Source: Utricularia gibba | Lineage: Eukaryota; Streptophyta; Magnoliopsida; Lamiales; Lentibulariaceae | Assembly: GCA_002189035.1 (NCBI GenBank) | Contig: NEEC01000008.1 | Location: forward strand, 1,736,001-1,800,000 | DNA: 64,000 bases | Reading direction: 5' to 3' | Shown: positions 60,404 through 64,000 of the stretch, one piece after another | Position numbering within the stretch: the first letter of the stretch is position 1 | Layout of the letters: every line of letters begins with the position of its first letter | Made by a program: the position numbers and the translations under genes | The notes under the pieces: model-generated | The model's database searches: none | The model's input: the letters and a program-made list of their open reading frames with translations, nothing else | What the model was told of the DNA's origin: nothing

Positions 60404-60786
60404 AAGTCTTCCCCAAGCTTTGTAGATTCCCTCGCCGGGAAGTTTATAGGAGTAGAACGGTGGTGCTGGGCTACTCGGGGCCGGTCCATTGAAGGGCAGT
60501 TCTCGGCCTCGTGTTTTTAGGCCTAATCATTTCGTGGGTTTTGACTGGGCCGAAGTAACAAGATAAAAAGAGCTCCATCCTTTCCCTTCTTCCTCTATTT
60601 TTGTAATCAATAGGAGATAATCTCCTTTTACTGTTTTTCACAAGAAACTTCTTAACTGAAACACACACTTCAGTTCAAGATTGAAGATTGGAGATTGAAG
60701 CAGAGTAAGTGAATCCACATTGTGTTGGTGGATTTCTCCAAGCAAGACTTGTTTTCTTTTTTCGTAGTAAAGAAGCCTTCTTTGAG
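60404..60786. promoter_or_regulatory. Shared promoter ValRS / SUN-domain gene
   Basis: A 383-bp head-to-head spacer. TGGGCC lies at 60546-60551 and an AGGCCT palindrome near 60520; the former fits the site II motif common in plant housekeeping promoters. The right end is the SUN 5' leader. Confidence 0.5.
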
Positions 60787-62735
60787 ATGTCTTCTTCAAC
60801 CGTTTCCGCCACCCACAAAGGACCCATTACTCGTTCCCGTGCCGCAGAAAGGGAACACCTCGCTGGAGATGTAGATTTGAATGCACCTGCCGTCGCGGTG
60901 GTTGAAAAAGAAATTGAAATTACATCTAGCAGACTCGACACCTGGATTTCCAAGGAACGCATCCCTAATCAAGAGTCCATTGCTCGCCGCCATGCCGCCA
61001 ACAGGCCACATTCCGTCGGAGGTACGGATTTAGGTAATGCTCCAGGTGCTTCGGTTGAAAAGGACTATGACATCGCATCCAGAAGAACTCCCTCCTTGAT
61101 TTCGAAGGATGAGGGACCGACGCCGGCGCGAGGCAAGGCGAGAAATCCTGGGACCAGTCGGAAACCTAAGAAGCCGCTTTGGCGTACTGTTGTCAGCATC
61201 ATCATTAAAAACACGGCCTTGATTGCAGTGTTATTTGGGTTTTGGCGGACGATGCGATGGATGGCAGTGAATTCAGGGCGTGGTCTGGATGATTTTTCAG
61301 TAATTTCTGGGGACTTTGATGGGAAGTACTCTGAAATGGAAAATTTTGTCAAGACATCTCTGAAAGCCATTCAGTTTCAGGTGAATGCTATCGATGGAAA
61401 GGTAGAGGATAAACTTAGTTCTATGAGAAAGGAGTTGAATGAGCAAATTGTCAAGAAAGGGGAAGAAATAGATGTGAAGTTCAAGGCGCTGGATGCAAAA
61501 TATGATGCTTTTGAGAAGTTCATGGATGATTTTAAGTCCAAAAATTTAATGACAGTGGAGGAATTTAAAGAGTTCTTTCAGGATTTCAAAAATACAAGGA
61601 AGAGTGATGTTAGTTTGGATGAGATCATGGCATATGCAAGAGATATTGTTAACAAGGAAATTGAAAGGCACGCTGCTGATGGGCTGGGTATGGTGGATTA
61701 TGCTTTGGCATCTGCAGGAGGCAGGATTGTGAAGCATTCCGAGCCATATGTCCAAAGCAGCGGCTTGCTTAGTAGGAATAAGATCAGTCCTGACGCAGAG
61801 AAGATGATAAAACCAAGTTTTGGTGAGCCTGGGCAGTGCTTCCCCCTAAAGGGCATTACTGGATTTGTTGAGATACGGCTTAGGACTGCTATTATACCTG
61901 AAGCTGTGACTTTGGAACATGTTGCTAAGGTATTTCATACACCCTCTTATGCATGAATAAGCGATTTTTGGCAAGGGAGTCTGTTTTAAATGAGGAGCAT
62001 AGCATGAATGTAATGGAATAAGTTTTCTGGGAATGTCTATGCTTGTATTAGTATGCTTTAGGATGGTTGGCTTATGTGCTCATGTTTCATCTGTAATTTT
62101 GCTCCACCTGCTGTGCATTCATAATTTTTTTTTCTTTGTGAGCATTTCTCATTGAAATTGCTGTGAGGGTCACCCTCCAATAAAGATTCATGCACAAGTC
62201 ACCAGGAGTATTATATCTTATGCGTTTGTTTGCAGAAAAGACAACGGTTCTTTATTTTGGTGAATTAAATGAGGTGATTCAAAGCCTGTTATGCATGAAC
62301 TGTCTAGACAAACTTGTGAACCCTGATTCACGATCTATATATATGGGGATCTAGGTGGCTATATACGGACTTTTGATCCATGCGCTTTCTTTTTTTACTT
62401 ACAACTTCATCTCATCTGCTGAACAGAGCGTGGCGTTTGATAGATCAAGTGCTCCAAAAAGGTGCCGGGTATCTGGATGGCTTCAAGGACAAGTGAGTGA
62501 AGCAGAGAATGGCACGAATGTGCTTTCTTTAGCTGAGTTTACGTATGACCTTGAGAAGAGCAGTGCTCAAACTTTTAAGGTGGAGAAGGCGTTCCCAGCT
62601 CCATCCGGCGTTGTCAACACCGTCAGGCTCGATATTCTATCGAACCATGGGAGCCCGTCTCATACGTGCATCTACCGATTGAGAGTACACGGCCATGAAC
62701 CCGACTCTCCCCCATCTTCGGAATTGCGGTCTTGA
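60787..62735 (+). CDS. SUN1: SUN-domain inner nuclear membrane protein (SUN1/2 type)
   Basis: SUN proteins bridge the nuclear envelope with KASH partners and shape nuclei and meiotic chromosome movement. Two exons (60787-61929, 62427-62735) encode 483 residues. A nucleoplasmic N-terminus is followed by one membrane helix ([19 protein letters not shown], about residues 139-157). Coiled coils rich in Lys/Glu follow (about 185-275). The SUN domain starts near [18 protein letters not shown]. It continues [38 protein letters not shown] and [20 protein letters not shown] to VHGHEP. The Met at 60787 was chosen over one 26 codons upstream, which lies in the leader. The single intron sits within the SUN domain. 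The frame is complete. Confidence 0.95.
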
Positions 62736-62937
62736 TGCTACGTAGTTGCTTGTCACAAACTTGTTCTTTAGTCTTCTCTGTTGAGTTAAGCTTTTGCGCC
62801 TGTGTTGTAGTTTGTGCCACCGTGTTGTGAAACCAGCGTTGTTCATTTATACTTCAAGTGACTGAATATATATGTTAACGGAAACGCATAATGGGTTTTG
62901 GGGAATAGTTGACATTTTCTGTTGATTCGAAGGAACA

Positions 62938-63799
62938 ATGAGCGTTTCCCTATCATATTTCACCGCCGCGGCGCCCGCTGCCGCCGGCGCTTGCTTTTCG
63001 GCCAAAAAGACGGTGCCTTGGCCTCAATTTTCCGGGTTTCCGCCGGCGAAGAAAAGCATCGTCCGACCATCATGCTCTCTTCAGTCTGATCACGCTGGTG
63101 TGAGCATTTCTCTTATTTCATCTGCTAGCCTGGAATTCTTTCTTTTCTGGGGTAATGGGGAATTCTATTCTCTCGATCGGTGTTTCTGTTTTGAGCGTTT
63201 CGCGCTTCTGGGAAACGCATGCCACAGGGTCACTTTACCGTTTGTTCCCCTCGTTTCTGTAGTTTTGTTGAAAACCATCCTTAGGTTTACTCTTCTCTCC
63301 ATAAAATGTTTACTCTTTTGGAATTTAGTGTCCTGAGTCACCGGAGTTGATTGGCGGCACTTCTCCGGAAGATCAAGGTACTAATGGAATCTATAACAGC
63401 AAATCCCTGTCTGATTTTCTTCTGAAATTCCTCTATGTATGTGGATAGGTGTGTCTGAAAAGAGTGGCAGTCCTCAGAGGATTTCTTCAACTGAGTAATG
63501 TTTACTTGAGTTTTTAGCAAATTTTGGCATACGGCAGCCTTTTTCTTCTGTTATTACATATATCGCCCCTGTTAAAGTGAGTGAAGTTTGGAATGACGAT
63601 TATTGTAATATCCTGTCTTGTCTTTGAACTGGTGAAAGAAATTCATTCTATTTGAAGCCTGTCTGAGTCCAGAGAATGATGTTTATGTTTGTTAAGTTCT
63701 CAGGATACTAAGCAGATTGAAAAGATATGGTGTCTCAGGAATTTTGGCATACGGCCTGCTGAATACTGTGTACTATCTCACCACTTTTCTCATTGTCTG
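62938..63799 (+). CDS. Plastid-targeted membrane protein, N-terminal part (runs off window)
   Basis: Four exons join in frame: 62938-63099, 63329-63377, 63449-63494 and 63704-63799. The first reads MSVSLSYFTAAAPAAAGACF and looks like a chloroplast transit peptide. After SPEDQGVSEKSGSPQRISST comes ILSRLKRYGVSGILAYGLLN and TVYYLTTFLIVW, a conserved-looking amphipathic then membrane-spanning segment. The last exon ends at donor TG|GTAAGT, so more exons follow beyond 63800. I recall similar unnamed plant proteins with this RYGVSG-LAYGLLNT motif but cannot name the family. Intron 3 contains a 16-bp copy of exon 4 sequence. Confidence 0.7.
63520..63755. repeat. 16-bp exon 4 copy in the preceding intron
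   Basis: aattttggcatacggc occurs exactly at 63520-63535 (intron 3) and 63740-63755 (exon 4, coding ILAYG). Confidence 0.9.
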
Positions 63800-64000
63800 G
63801 TAAGTGGCTGAATGATGGCAATGAAGCATAAGAACAAAAAAAGATATTTTTTCGCTTCCAGAAATCGAACTCCCCCAATGATTGTACCATGTGCATTCTT
63901 GATCATTTCACATCATACCCATTTCAATGAGCCTCAACATGCACACGCACTATATATAATCTTGTGTCTGTTGGTAAGCCTAGCATGAAATCGTTCCATT

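Noticed and set aside
63870-63900. Reverse-strand T-arm-like string near the window end
   Set aside because: No cloverleaf can be drawn around it.

Overview
This is a window of a compact flowering-plant nuclear genome. The evidence is the many short spliced introns, AT-rich spacers and plant-only families: YABBY, PLATZ, WLIM, CYP86A, CYP714-type P450, FRO, shaggy-group kinase, KEULE and plant Aurora. The species cannot be named from the sequence. About 26 protein genes occupy 64 kb. I saw no transposon-coding gene, rRNA, convincing tRNA or CRISPR array.

Layout. 1-9.6 kb: 3' end of anthranilate synthase alpha, a WLIM2-type LIM protein, a cytosolic-type glutathione peroxidase, a CYP714-like P450, an unidentified small gene and KIN17. 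10-15 kb: ribosomal protein uL13 (L13a), a PMEI-like secreted protein and a PLATZ factor. 17-26 kb: a FIL/YAB3-type YABBY gene, the S-acyltransferase PAT14 and the Sec1/Munc18 protein KEULE. 26-36 kb: Ku80, Aurora 3 and a group III shaggy/GSK3 kinase. 36-46.6 kb: WLIM1, CYP86A, a ferric-chelate reductase and a kinase-less malectin-like receptor. 47-53 kb: two tandem glycine-rich secreted protein genes (one broken) and a CDK-like MGC-type kinase. 53-64 kb: organellar valyl-tRNA synthetase, a SUN-domain protein and the start of a plastid membrane protein gene.

The genes do not form a pathway or a cluster of related function. It is an ordinary euchromatic neighbourhood of housekeeping and developmental genes. 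Several pairs are head to head with short shared promoters (WLIM2/GPX, PAT14/KEULE, ValRS/SUN).

The unusual things are in the detail. Three introns use GC-AG borders (GPX, uL13, shaggy kinase). uL13 and CYP86A each carry what looks like a one-base deletion in a short C run, which may be an assembly error. A CrRLK1L-type receptor ends just after its membrane helix. The P450 has a non-canonical I-helix. The shaggy kinase has DLG in place of DFG. Short copies of exon segments sit inside or beside neighbouring introns at three loci, and the end of KIN17 is duplicated. At least four copies of an undescribed AT-rich repeat family lie in the spacers.
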